A stretch of 64,000 bases of DNA from JAFGTX01 sp942492225 (GTDB lineage Bacteria > Bacillota > Clostridia > Peptostreptococcales > Acidaminobacteraceae), in contig CALODS010000035.1 in the NCBI GenBank assembly GCA_942492225.1, forward strand, positions 81,842-145,841, given 5' to 3'. Below, one piece after another: positions 25,601-34,270 of the stretch. Both the position numbers and the translations under genes were made by a program. The notes beneath the pieces were generated by a model. The model searched no databases. It saw only the letters and a list, made by a program, of their open reading frames with translations, and had not been told where the DNA came from. Every line of letters begins with the position of its first letter. The first letter of the stretch is position 1.

Positions 25601-27622
25601 TCATCCTCTTTTCTTAATCTTTATTTTAACGCCTAATGTTAAAAAGACGCTTACTAACAAAAACATAATAGCAGAAACATAGATATTATACAATCTCTCC
25701 ATATCATAAAACAGTGTTTTATGGTCAATATTATAGACAAAATAATATTCTAAAGAATCTGAATATCCCACAAGTGAATACTGTTCCTTATAATTGCCTT
25801 CCACAGTTTTAACAACAGTTCTAAACATTTCATTGCGTTTAAACTGATACCAATACCAAAGTGGATAATCCGTTAATTCATCTTTAAGTTTTCTTGAGGC
25901 AAATTTTTCTTGCCCATCATTTGCAAGCACTATTGTACCAGTATCATTATAAACTTTTACATTCGACAAGAAAATTTCATTCTCATCAAGACGGGATATC
26001 TCATTAAATTCATTTCTTATTTTAGAAATAAAATTTATTTGCTCACTTATATCTTTCGACAATTTAATATAGCCGCCATCCACTTTATTTGGGTAAATCA
26101 ATAGACGTTTTATTGGATGAAGACTTTCTCCGACTAATGTCTCCAAAATATAATTCTCATAGAAACTATCGAAATCGTTTTTATAAAAAATTTTTGGGGC
26201 CTCATAATATTCATAGTAGCCGCGTTCTTCAATAGATGCCAAAATCATTTCAGAATTAGATTCAATAGACTCAACTGTATCTATATATTCTTTTGCTTGA
26301 GATGAGTACCATTGACCTACCCGCCCACGGTCTTCCTCGTTCATGAACAATTCTATTCCATCAGTTATTAGCGTTGACTCAACAATTGCATCTTCTCGTA
26401 ACCACTCGATGAAACGTCTGAATTCAGATTCTTTATGTTGCGTATAAGCAATATATTTATCCAAAGATTTTATCACTGCTTTTTCATATTCATAGAAAAA
26501 ATATACTTTTGATAGTTGAACCGTTGCCATACAATTTAGTAACAATAAAACGACAAACATCAGGATTACCATGCGATTAGACTGTGACGACCTTGTTACA
26601 CGCCTTGCAGTCAAATCATTTTTATCAATAATTATCATTATAATCCATCCAAGGATATATATAATAAAGACACCCGCAATACTCATCAAAAATGACAGTA
26701 TTCGAATTTTGTTAATTGATTCTAAAATTTCACTACTCTCTAGTATAAGCACTACTCTATTTCCATCATTTAAGGGCACTAAATGAACTGAGTGATTTAT
26801 AAATGGTTTTTCATTTAAATAGAATTTTTTAGAATAATTGAGTCGCGCAGTTTGTCCTTTATGTGTTAATAAATCATTTTTTTTTATATCTTTCAAGTTT
26901 AGTACTTTACATTCAAGGTGCTCTTGATTTGTAAAGAGCACTTCGTTTTTAGAATTGACAATGTAATAATTGATGATCCTATTATCTTCTAATACTATTT
27001 TATCGAATAACTCATATAAGTGTCTTTGTTGATCTTTTTTCACTGGTGCAAACCGAGATGATAGGGAACTATAACTTACGGATAACACCGTTCCATCTGG
27101 ACGTTTAACAATTTTTGACGTTTTATATTCTGTATCGTTCTGAGTCTCATGAAGCACATTGCCTTCTTTATATAGTGCTTTTTTTATTTCCTCAAAATTA
27201 AATATAGAGAAATCATCTTCACCTTCTAAATCATTTCTTGGATATAAGCGTTTCTTTTCAACCAGATCAACGATTTCAATAGATAAACTTGTTTCCATTG
27301 AAATCTTATCTAGATAGTCATAGAACGTTTCATTATCAACTCCATTTTTTTCGATATTTGCACTAAAATCATCAATCCTGTCATACCACTCTGACACATG
27401 ATTTCTACTGTACTCAGAAAAAGTTGATCCATAAAAATCATCAAATTTATAGACACCTTCATAAGCAGTTTTGAACTCGACAGCTGTATATTCTGTGTTA
27501 AAATCAATATATTTTTCTATTATTTGTATTGTACGTCCAGTTGAAAACAAATTAAAAACAAATAGCACAATAACACTTAACAATAGATATATTTTTATAC
27601 GATTATTAAATCGCTCTTTCAT
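25601..27622 (-). CDS. Membrane protein with two extracytoplasmic sensor-like domains, unknown function
   Basis: I do not recognise this 673-residue protein. Membrane helices are seen at about residues 11-29, 305-330, 350-372 and 645-668. They leave two large outside segments of about 275 residues each and a short cytoplasmic loop. Each outside segment follows a helix and is rich in charged residues, like Cache-type sensor modules, but no kinase, HAMP, GGDEF or receptor output domain follows. It may partner with another protein. It precedes the cyclophilin gene with a 4-base overlap option. No signal for substrate or partner is visible. Confidence 0.6.
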   Translation of the reverse strand: MKERFNNRIKIYLLLSVIVLFVFNLFSTGRTIQIIEKYIDFNTEYTAVEFKTAYEGVYKFDDFYGSTFSEYSRNHVSEWYDRIDDFSANIEKNGVDNETFYDYLDKISMETSLSIEIVDLVEKKRLYPRNDLEGEDDFSIFNFEEIKKALYKEGNVLHETQNDTEYKTSKIVKRPDGTVLSVSYSSLSSRFAPVKKDQQRHLYELFDKIVLEDNRIINYYIVNSKNEVLFTNQEHLECKVLNLKDIKKNDLLTHKGQTARLNYSKKFYLNEKPFINHSVHLVPLNDGNRVVLILESSEILESINKIRILSFLMSIAGVFIIYILGWIIMIIIDKNDLTARRVTRSSQSNRMVILMFVVLLLLNCMATVQLSKVYFFYEYEKAVIKSLDKYIAYTQHKESEFRRFIEWLREDAIVESTLITDGIELFMNEEDRGRVGQWYSSQAKEYIDTVESIESNSEMILASIEERGYYEYYEAPKIFYKNDFDSFYENYILETLVGESLHPIKRLLIYPNKVDGGYIKLSKDISEQINFISKIRNEFNEISRLDENEIFLSNVKVYNDTGTIVLANDGQEKFASRKLKDELTDYPLWYWYQFKRNEMFRTVVKTVEGNYKEQYSLVGYSDSLEYYFVYNIDHKTLFYDMERLYNIYVSAIMFLLVSVFLTLGVKIKIKKRG

Positions 27623-27682
27623 ATAACCTCCACGGAATGTTCTTATTTCTTATTATATCAAAGTATAAAGATTTAAAACAAA

Positions 27683-27708
27683 AAAACCAGAGGATTTCCT
27701 CTGGTTTT
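27683..27708 (-). terminator. Terminator after engB
   Basis: A perfect 12-bp stem (AAAACCAGAGGA / TCCTCTGGTTTT) with a 2-base centre is followed on the minus strand by a U tract. It lies 22 bases after the engB stop. Confidence 0.9.
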
Positions 27709-27729
27709 GAAAGTTAATACATCAATTTG

Positions 27730-28512
27730 CTATTTTTTCTTTTTACTTAACTTTTTACTTTTGCTTTTTTTCTTTTCACTTTCACCAGGACGATTCCGTT
27801 TTCTATCTTTTTTCTTAGGCTCTTCTTCAACGACTACTGGTTTAATTTTCACCTTAACTTTTGGTTTCTTTTCTTCAACGTCCTCTTCAACGATGTCTTG
27901 ACGTTCAAAATGAACATCGTGACCATTTACTTCGAATAATTCATTAAACATATCCCAAATATCATATTTTCCAGATTTCTTCTCTGAGGAAATCGTCATA
28001 AGTACCGCTTCTGGAGTCATTTCTAGTTCTTTTCTAATCACTTTAAGTTGTTTTGCCAATTGGCTTTGACTTAATTTATCAGATTTTGTTGCAATAACAA
28101 TACCATTATAACCATACGCTTTTATCCACTGATACATTTCTTTGTCATTTTCTGTTGGTTTATGGCGACAATCCACAAGAAGCAATACTTCCATTAAATT
28201 TTCACGAGAAGAAAGATAGGTATCTATAATCTTACCCCATTCATTTTTAACGCTTTTGGACACTCTGGCATAACCATAGCCCGGTAAATCTACTAATCTA
28301 AATTTCCCATCTAAATCGTAAAAATTGACCAACTGCGTTTTACCAGGAGTTGAGCTCGTCTTAGCAAGGCCGCGACGATTAATTAACATATTAATCATCG
28401 AAGATTTACCTACATTTGATCGACCCGCAAATGCTATTTCTGGGATCATTTCCTCTGGATACTGCTCTTTTAAAACAGCACTTGTAACAAAACTACTTTG
28501 TTTTATCTTCAT
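27730..28512 (-). CDS. engB: Ribosome biogenesis GTPase YsxC/YihA (EngB) with basic C-terminal tail
   Basis: This essential GTPase acts in late 50S ribosome assembly. G-motifs are seen as GRSNVGKSS (G1), TPGKTQ (G2 region), DLPGYG (G3), TKSDK (G4) and ISSEKKSG (G5). The core ends near residue 195; the usual length is about 195-200. Here a further 65 residues form an acidic stretch (EEDVEEKKP), then a very Lys/Arg-rich tail ending KKSKSKKLSKKKK. The tail may bind rRNA, which is inference. It overlaps the end of lon by 20 bases, and its ribosome binding site lies inside lon. Confidence 0.93.
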   Translation of the reverse strand: MKIKQSSFVTSAVLKEQYPEEMIPEIAFAGRSNVGKSSMINMLINRRGLAKTSSTPGKTQLVNFYDLDGKFRLVDLPGYGYARVSKSVKNEWGKIIDTYLSSRENLMEVLLLVDCRHKPTENDKEMYQWIKAYGYNGIVIATKSDKLSQSQLAKQLKVIRKELEMTPEAVLMTISSEKKSGKYDIWDMFNELFEVNGHDVHFERQDIVEEDVEEKKPKVKVKIKPVVVEEEPKKKDRKRNRPGESEKKKSKSKKLSKKKK

Positions 28513-30841
28513 TTTTTAAATCCTTTTTTAGTGCGTGGGCAAGAACTTCATCCATTGTCTCAACAGGAATAAATTCTATTTCTTTTTTAACGCTTTCAGG
28601 AATATCCTCTAAGTCTTTCATATTGTCCTTAGGGAATAAAATTTTCTTAATGCCTACGCGTTTAGCTGCTAATGATTTTTCTTTGAAACCACCAATAGCA
28701 AACACTTTACCTCTTAAGGTAATTTCGCCTGTCATTGCTACTTTCCTATCAACTGGAATACCAGCGAGTGCCGAAATCATTGCAGTTGCCATTGTAATAC
28801 CTGCCGATGGACCATCTTTTGGAATTGCACCTTCTGGTATGTGTATATGAATATCCAATTTTTCATGGAAATCTTCCGGTATATTATACTCTTCAATTTT
28901 AGTTCTAACATAACTAAGTCCCGCTCTCGCAGATTCCTTCATAACATCCCCGAGTTGACCTGTTAACACTAATTTTCCGCTACCACGCATCGTTGTGACT
29001 TCAACTGGAAGAGTGACACCTCCTACCGCAGTCCAAGCAAGGCCAGTCACCATACCAACCTCATCTTTTAGACTGATTTCATCAATCCTATAACGCGGTG
29101 CACCTAAGAATTTTGATAAATTTTGACTGTTGACACGAATTGATTTTTTCTTTTCTTCAACAATCACCGTTGCTGCTTTTCTACAAACCGTCGCAACTTT
29201 TCTTTCTAAATCACGCACACCAGATTCACGTGTATATAGATTAATGATATCCATTAACGTACTATCACTTAAAGTAAACCCATATTCATCCAGACCATGA
29301 ATTTTAGATTGCTTGGATACTAAGTATTTTTTTGCAATATTTAACTTTTCATACTCTGTATAGCCTGATACTTCTATGACTTCCATTCTATCAAGCAAAG
29401 GTCTTGGTATTGTAGAAAGTGAATTGGCTGTTGTAACAAACATAACTTTAGATAAATCAAATGGAATTTCTAAAAAGTGATCTGTAAAATCTTTGTTTTG
29501 CTCTGGATCAAGAACTTCAAGAAGTGCAGATGCTGGATCACCTCTAAAATCACTACTTAGTTTATCTATTTCATCAAATAAAAATACTGGGTTTTTTGAT
29601 CCAGATTCTTTAATACTTGAAATAATTCTACCGGGAATCGCCCCAATATACGTTCGTCTATGTCCGCGTATTTCAGCTTCATCACGCACGCCACCTAAGG
29701 ACATACGAATAAATTTCCTATCAAGGGATCTAGCAATTGATTTGGCAATTGATGTTTTCCCAACTCCAGGAGGACCAACAAGACAAATGATTGGACCTTT
29801 CATACTCTTTGTTAATTCACGCACAGCTAAGTATTCTAGCACACGTTCTTTAACCATCTTAAGTCCATAATGATCTTCATCAAGAATTTCTCTTGAACGT
29901 TTAATATCGATTTTATCTTTTGTTTGTTTATTCCACGGCAAATCTAAAATTGTATTGATGTAATTTCTTATCACACCACTTTCTGCTGAAGCAGGTGATA
30001 ATCTTGATAATCGTTCTATCTCTTTTGAAACTTTTTCTGTGATTTTTTTGTTCAATCTCAATTTTTTTAGACGATCGTAGAATTCTGCCATTTCATCATC
30101 GTGATCATCTTCTTCACCAAGTTCTTCCTTAATGACTTTTAATTGTTCGCGAAGGTAATATTCTTTTTGCATCTTGTTAATATGACGTCTTACCTTGTCA
30201 TTGATTTGTTTTTCTACTTCTAAAATTTCGATTTCTGATAACAGTAAAGAATACAGAATTTCAAGTCGTTCTTTTACTGATATTGTTTCAATCAATTTTT
30301 GCTTTTGATCAATTTTTAATGTGATATTAGAAGCCAATACATCCACAAAACGTGTAATTTCTGTAATCGTTGACACTGAAATTAAAACATCCGGAGAAAT
30401 CTTATTACCAATAGCAACGTATTTTTCAAAAGCTGTTAAACATCCGCGTTTTAACGCTTCAACTTCTGGGTCATTCTCAACGATTTCTTCCTCAAATTTA
30501 GTAACCTCTGCACGGAAATATGGCTCATCAAAAATAATTTGATTCACCTTTCCTCTGCTAATACCTTCAACTAATACACGAATTGCATCACCTGGTAATT
30601 TTAGCATTTGCTTTATTTTACACACTGTTCCAAATTCATAAAAATCTTCTTCTGACGGTTCATCGACATCCATATCCTTTTGACTTGTCAAAAATATTTT
30701 TTGATCAATAATCATTGCTTCTTCTAATGCTTTTATCGACTTTTCTCTACCAACATCAAAATGTAACACCATATGTGGAAAAACAGAAAGTCCTCTTAAA
30801 GGTATGAGAGGCATTTCTACTACACTTTTATTGCTTATCAT
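28493..30841 (-). CDS. lon: ATP-dependent protease La
   Basis: This is a cytoplasmic AAA+ serine protease that degrades misfolded and regulatory proteins, 782 residues. Domain order is an N-terminal substrate domain (about 10-205), coiled coil, AAA+ module with Walker A GPPGVGKTS and Walker B PVFLFDEID, and the protease domain. The catalytic Ser is in PKDGPSAGITMATA, and the partner Lys lies downstream near GEITLRGKVFAIGGFKEKS. It is encoded next to clpX-clpP-tig, a common protein-quality neighbourhood, and overlaps engB. Confidence 0.98.
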   Translation of the reverse strand: MISNKSVVEMPLIPLRGLSVFPHMVLHFDVGREKSIKALEEAMIIDQKIFLTSQKDMDVDEPSEEDFYEFGTVCKIKQMLKLPGDAIRVLVEGISRGKVNQIIFDEPYFRAEVTKFEEEIVENDPEVEALKRGCLTAFEKYVAIGNKISPDVLISVSTITEITRFVDVLASNITLKIDQKQKLIETISVKERLEILYSLLLSEIEILEVEKQINDKVRRHINKMQKEYYLREQLKVIKEELGEEDDHDDEMAEFYDRLKKLRLNKKITEKVSKEIERLSRLSPASAESGVIRNYINTILDLPWNKQTKDKIDIKRSREILDEDHYGLKMVKERVLEYLAVRELTKSMKGPIICLVGPPGVGKTSIAKSIARSLDRKFIRMSLGGVRDEAEIRGHRRTYIGAIPGRIISSIKESGSKNPVFLFDEIDKLSSDFRGDPASALLEVLDPEQNKDFTDHFLEIPFDLSKVMFVTTANSLSTIPRPLLDRMEVIEVSGYTEYEKLNIAKKYLVSKQSKIHGLDEYGFTLSDSTLMDIINLYTRESGVRDLERKVATVCRKAATVIVEEKKKSIRVNSQNLSKFLGAPRYRIDEISLKDEVGMVTGLAWTAVGGVTLPVEVTTMRGSGKLVLTGQLGDVMKESARAGLSYVRTKIEEYNIPEDFHEKLDIHIHIPEGAIPKDGPSAGITMATAMISALAGIPVDRKVAMTGEITLRGKVFAIGGFKEKSLAAKRVGIKKILFPKDNMKDLEDIPESVKKEIEFIPVETMDEVLAHALKKDLKNEDKTK

Positions 30842-30946
30842 TTATTTCATCTCCTTACCTTGTAAATTTCTCGTTTTCTACTGCTTTAGATACCCATTAT
30901 ATACAATATTAAAATTATATATAAAAAATTTGAACTTTTCAAGAAA

Positions 30947-30970
30947 AAGCGAGCTATTAATAGCTCGCTT
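30947..30970 (-). terminator. Terminator after clpX
   Basis: A perfect 10-bp stem (AAGCGAGCTA / TAGCTCGCTT) with loop TTAA is followed on the minus strand by UUUCUUG. It lies 11 bases past the clpX stop. Confidence 0.85.
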
Positions 30971-30981
30971 CTAATTTATCT

Positions 30982-32235
30982 TTACGCAGTTTCTTCACTG
31001 GTAATTGTTTTTTCTTCTTCTAATACCAATTTTGGCACATGATTTCCTTCAACCGCTTCTTTGGTAATGATACATTTTTTAATATCTTCCCGCGATGGAA
31101 TTTCATACATAATATCTGTCATGATACTCTCGATGATACTTCTTAACCCCCTTGCACCAGTCCCACGATTGTAGGCCATATGTGCGATTTGAGTCAAAGC
31201 ATCCTCTTCAAACTCAAGTTCCACGCCATCCATTTCAAACAATTTCATATATTGTTTAACAAGTGAATTCTTTGGTTCAGATAATATCTGTACTAAAGCC
31301 TCTTCGTTCAGTTCATGTAAAGCAACCATAACAGGTACTCTACCAATAAACTCTGGAATCAATCCAAACTTCAATAAATCTTTTGCCTGAGCTTTTTTTA
31401 GAAGTTCTGTTTTAGTCGCTTGATTTTTACTCTTTATGTCTGCGCTAAATCCTAATGATTTTTGATCTGAACGTTCCATAACGATTTTTTCTAAACCGTC
31501 AAATGCACCACCACAAATAAATAATATATTAGAGGTGTCTATTTGAAGAAAATCTTGATGAGGATGTTTACGTCCACCTTGAGGCGGAACACTTGCAACT
31601 GTTCCTTCTAATATTTTTAAAAGCGCTTGCTGCACACCTTCACCACTTACATCCCGTGTAATAGAGGCATTTTCTGATTTTCTTGTAATTTTATCAATTT
31701 CATCAATATAGATGATTCCATTTTGCGCACTTTCAATATCATAATCAGCTGCTTGTATTAGTTTTAGAAGGATGTTTTCAACATCTTCTCCAACATAACC
31801 CGCTTCTGTAAGTGTTGTTGCATCAGCAATAGCAAATGGAACATTTAAAATTTTAGCTAGCGTTTGTGCAAGTAATGTTTTACCAGAACCAGTTGGTCCA
31901 ATTAGCATAATATTACTCTTTTGTAGTTCCACATCATCCTCTGAAACTTCGGAAGAAATTCTTTTATAATGATTATAAACCGCAACGGCTAAAGATTTTT
32001 TTGCGCGTTCTTGACCTATAACATAGTCATTTAAAACAGCAGCAATTTCTTTTGGCTTTGGCAACTCACTAAAATCAAAGTTGAACTCATCTAGTCCCTC
32101 TTCTTGAATAATTTCTTGACACAAAGCAACACATTCATCACAAATGTATACATTCGGACCTGCAACTAATCTCTTAACTTGATTTTGCGATTTTCCACAA
32201 AATGAACACTGTAATTGCTTTTTTTCATCATACAT
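30982..32235 (-). CDS. clpX: ATP-dependent Clp protease ATP-binding subunit ClpX
   Basis: This AAA+ unfoldase feeds substrates to ClpP. It has 417 residues. An N-terminal zinc-binding domain (CSFCGKSQNQVKRLVAGP, then CDECVALC) is followed by Walker A LIGPTGSGKTLLAQTL and Walker B IIYIDEIDKI. The pore loop lies in EAGYVGEDVENIL, and the ClpP-contacting IGF-type loop reads LIPEFIGRVPV nearby. It lies 22 bases downstream of clpP in the tig-clpP-clpX order usual in bacteria. Confidence 0.98.
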   Translation of the reverse strand: MYDEKKQLQCSFCGKSQNQVKRLVAGPNVYICDECVALCQEIIQEEGLDEFNFDFSELPKPKEIAAVLNDYVIGQERAKKSLAVAVYNHYKRISSEVSEDDVELQKSNIMLIGPTGSGKTLLAQTLAKILNVPFAIADATTLTEAGYVGEDVENILLKLIQAADYDIESAQNGIIYIDEIDKITRKSENASITRDVSGEGVQQALLKILEGTVASVPPQGGRKHPHQDFLQIDTSNILFICGGAFDGLEKIVMERSDQKSLGFSADIKSKNQATKTELLKKAQAKDLLKFGLIPEFIGRVPVMVALHELNEEALVQILSEPKNSLVKQYMKLFEMDGVELEFEEDALTQIAHMAYNRGTGARGLRSIIESIMTDIMYEIPSREDIKKCIITKEAVEGNHVPKLVLEEEKTITSEETA

Positions 32236-32257
32236 ACGTCATATCCTCTTTCTACTA

Positions 32258-32839
32258 CTACCTTGATGCGATGACTTTATCTACTAAGCCATATGCCATA
32301 GCTTCTTCGGCTGTCATAAAATTGTCTCTTTCAGTATCACGCTCAATAGTTTCTAGTGGTTGACCAGTTTTTTCGCTTAGTATAGTGTTTAGTGTATTTC
32401 TAGTTTTGATCAGTCTTTCCGCTTGAATCTTTACATCAGTCGTCTGTCCACGTGCACCACCTGATGGTTGATGGATCATGATTTCTGAATTAGGTAAAGT
32501 TAATCGCTTACCTTTTGCGCCTGCCGCTAATAAAAATGCCCCCATACTTGCTGCCATCCCAACACAAATTGTCGAGACATCAGGTTTAATGAATTGCATC
32601 GTATCGTAAATGGCCATACCCGCTGTAACCGAGCCACCTGGACTATTGATATATAAGCTAATATCTTTGTCTGGATCATCTGCTTCTAAAAAAAGTAACT
32701 GCGCTACTATTAAGCTTGCATTTACATCATTAACGTCTTCGCTCAAAAAGATAATTCTATCTTTCAACAAACGTGAGTAAATATCATATGATCGCTCACC
32801 ACGATTTGTTTGTTCCACAACTACTGGTACTAATGCCAT
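32258..32839 (-). CDS. clpP: ATP-dependent Clp protease proteolytic subunit
   Basis: This is the barrel-forming serine protease subunit, 193 residues. The catalytic Ser is in CVGMAASMGAFLLAAGA, His in SEIMIHQPSGGARGQ, and Asp in the following helix region. The N-terminus MALVPVVVEQTNRGERSYDI is typical. It lies between tig and clpX with 14- and 22-base gaps. Confidence 0.98.
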   Translation of the reverse strand: MALVPVVVEQTNRGERSYDIYSRLLKDRIIFLSEDVNDVNASLIVAQLLFLEADDPDKDISLYINSPGGSVTAGMAIYDTMQFIKPDVSTICVGMAASMGAFLLAAGAKGKRLTLPNSEIMIHQPSGGARGQTTDVKIQAERLIKTRNTLNTILSEKTGQPLETIERDTERDNFMTAEEAMAYGLVDKVIASR

Positions 32840-32853
32840 GTAATCCCTCCAAC

Positions 32854-34140
32854 CTATTTAAAGTTAGCGTTATCTACTAAAATATCTACTGTTTTTCTAG
32901 TTTTGATTGTTGCCGTAACGTACTCAACACCATCAGCACCATACATTTTCTTAACTTCATCAGCAGATTTCTTTTGAGCTTCACCGATTTTAGCAAATTC
33001 AGCATCAATCTCTTCTTCAGTAACTTCTACATTTTCTAACTTTGTAATTTCTTCTAATGCTAATGACGTCTTAACACGCATAGTCGCGTCATCTTTCATT
33101 TGCTCTCTCATATCTTCAATTTTTTGACCAGAGAATTGTAAGTACATTTCTAAACTCATTCCTTGGTATTGTAATTGTTGATTAAGATCTCTTAACATAC
33201 CATCAACTTCGCCTTCAATCATTACTTCAGGAATTTCTACTTCCATTTTCTCGATGACAGCGTCAATAACTCTATCTCTTGTTGCAGATTTGGCACTTTG
33301 TTCTGCTGATTCTTGCAACTTAGCTTTTGTGTCCGCTTTTAATTCTTCTAATGTATCAAACTCAGAAGTATCTTTAGCAAATTCATCATCTAATTCTGGT
33401 AATTCTTTTACTTTTACTTCATGAATCTTTGTTGCGAATACAGCTTCTTTACCCGCTAAATCTTCCGCGTGGTAATCCTCTGGGAATGTAACTGTAACGT
33501 CGATTTCTTCACCAACATTCTTACCAATTAATTGTTCTTCATATCCAGGAATAAATTGACCTGAACCAATTACAAGTGTAAAGTTTTCGCCTGAACCACC
33601 TTCAAAAGCCACTCCATCAATTGTACCAGCAAAGTCAATTACTGTTGTATCGCCATCTGCAACTGGTCTATCTTCAACAACAACAAGACGACCATTCATT
33701 TCTCTAGTCTTTTCAATCTCTGTATCGACATCTTCGTCAGTAACGTTTACTTCAACTTTTTCAACTTCAACACCTTTGTAATCAGCAATTTTAACTTCTG
33801 GTTTAACAGTTACTGTTGCTTCAACAATGATATCTTTGCCTTTTTCTAATTCTTTAACATCAATGTCAGGTCTATCTACAACGTCTAATTCTAACGTTTC
33901 AATAGCTTTAGGGTATTCTACAGATAATAAATCATTTATTGCATCTTCGTAGAAAACGCCTTCGCCGTATTGTGATTCAATCATTTTTCTTGGTGATTTA
34001 CCTTTTCTGAAACCAGGAAGGTTAAACTTTCCTCTATTCTTAAGGTAAGCAGCTTGTGTCGCTTTCTCAAACGCCTCTGCTCCTAGTGTCATACTAATTT
34101 TAACTTCATTGTTTTCTTTGCTTATAACTTTATAGCTCAT
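32854..34140 (-). CDS. tig: Trigger factor
   Basis: This is the ribosome-bound chaperone with peptidyl-prolyl isomerase activity, 428 residues. The N-terminal ribosome-docking loop is FNLPGFRKGKSPRKMIE. A central FKBP-type domain (about 150-240; GDTTVIDFAGTIDGVAFEGG) and a long helical C-terminal domain follow. It is first of the tig-clpP-clpX unit. A promoter-like TTGAGG (18 bases) TAAAAT lies upstream on the minus strand, in the gap shared with the divergent helicase gene. AGGAGGAAG precedes the ATG. Confidence 0.97.
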   Translation of the reverse strand: MSYKVISKENNEVKISMTLGAEAFEKATQAAYLKNRGKFNLPGFRKGKSPRKMIESQYGEGVFYEDAINDLLSVEYPKAIETLELDVVDRPDIDVKELEKGKDIIVEATVTVKPEVKIADYKGVEVEKVEVNVTDEDVDTEIEKTREMNGRLVVVEDRPVADGDTTVIDFAGTIDGVAFEGGSGENFTLVIGSGQFIPGYEEQLIGKNVGEEIDVTVTFPEDYHAEDLAGKEAVFATKIHEVKVKELPELDDEFAKDTSEFDTLEELKADTKAKLQESAEQSAKSATRDRVIDAVIEKMEVEIPEVMIEGEVDGMLRDLNQQLQYQGMSLEMYLQFSGQKIEDMREQMKDDATMRVKTSLALEEITKLENVEVTEEEIDAEFAKIGEAQKKSADEVKKMYGADGVEYVTATIKTRKTVDILVDNANFK

Positions 34141-34270
34141 TAAAACTTCCTCCTAAAAACTCTTTATATTAATTTTATCCGATACTCTATAATATCCTCA
34201 AAATATATTATATCATTATATTGCAAAAGTAAATAATATATATGAATAAATTTAACAAAGGACAATTATA

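Noticed and set aside
27707..27901. Plus-strand 64-codon hydrophobic frame opposite the engB tail
   Set aside because: It mirrors the lysine-rich antisense coding of engB, giving Phe/Leu/Ser-rich sequence; there is no ribosome binding site.
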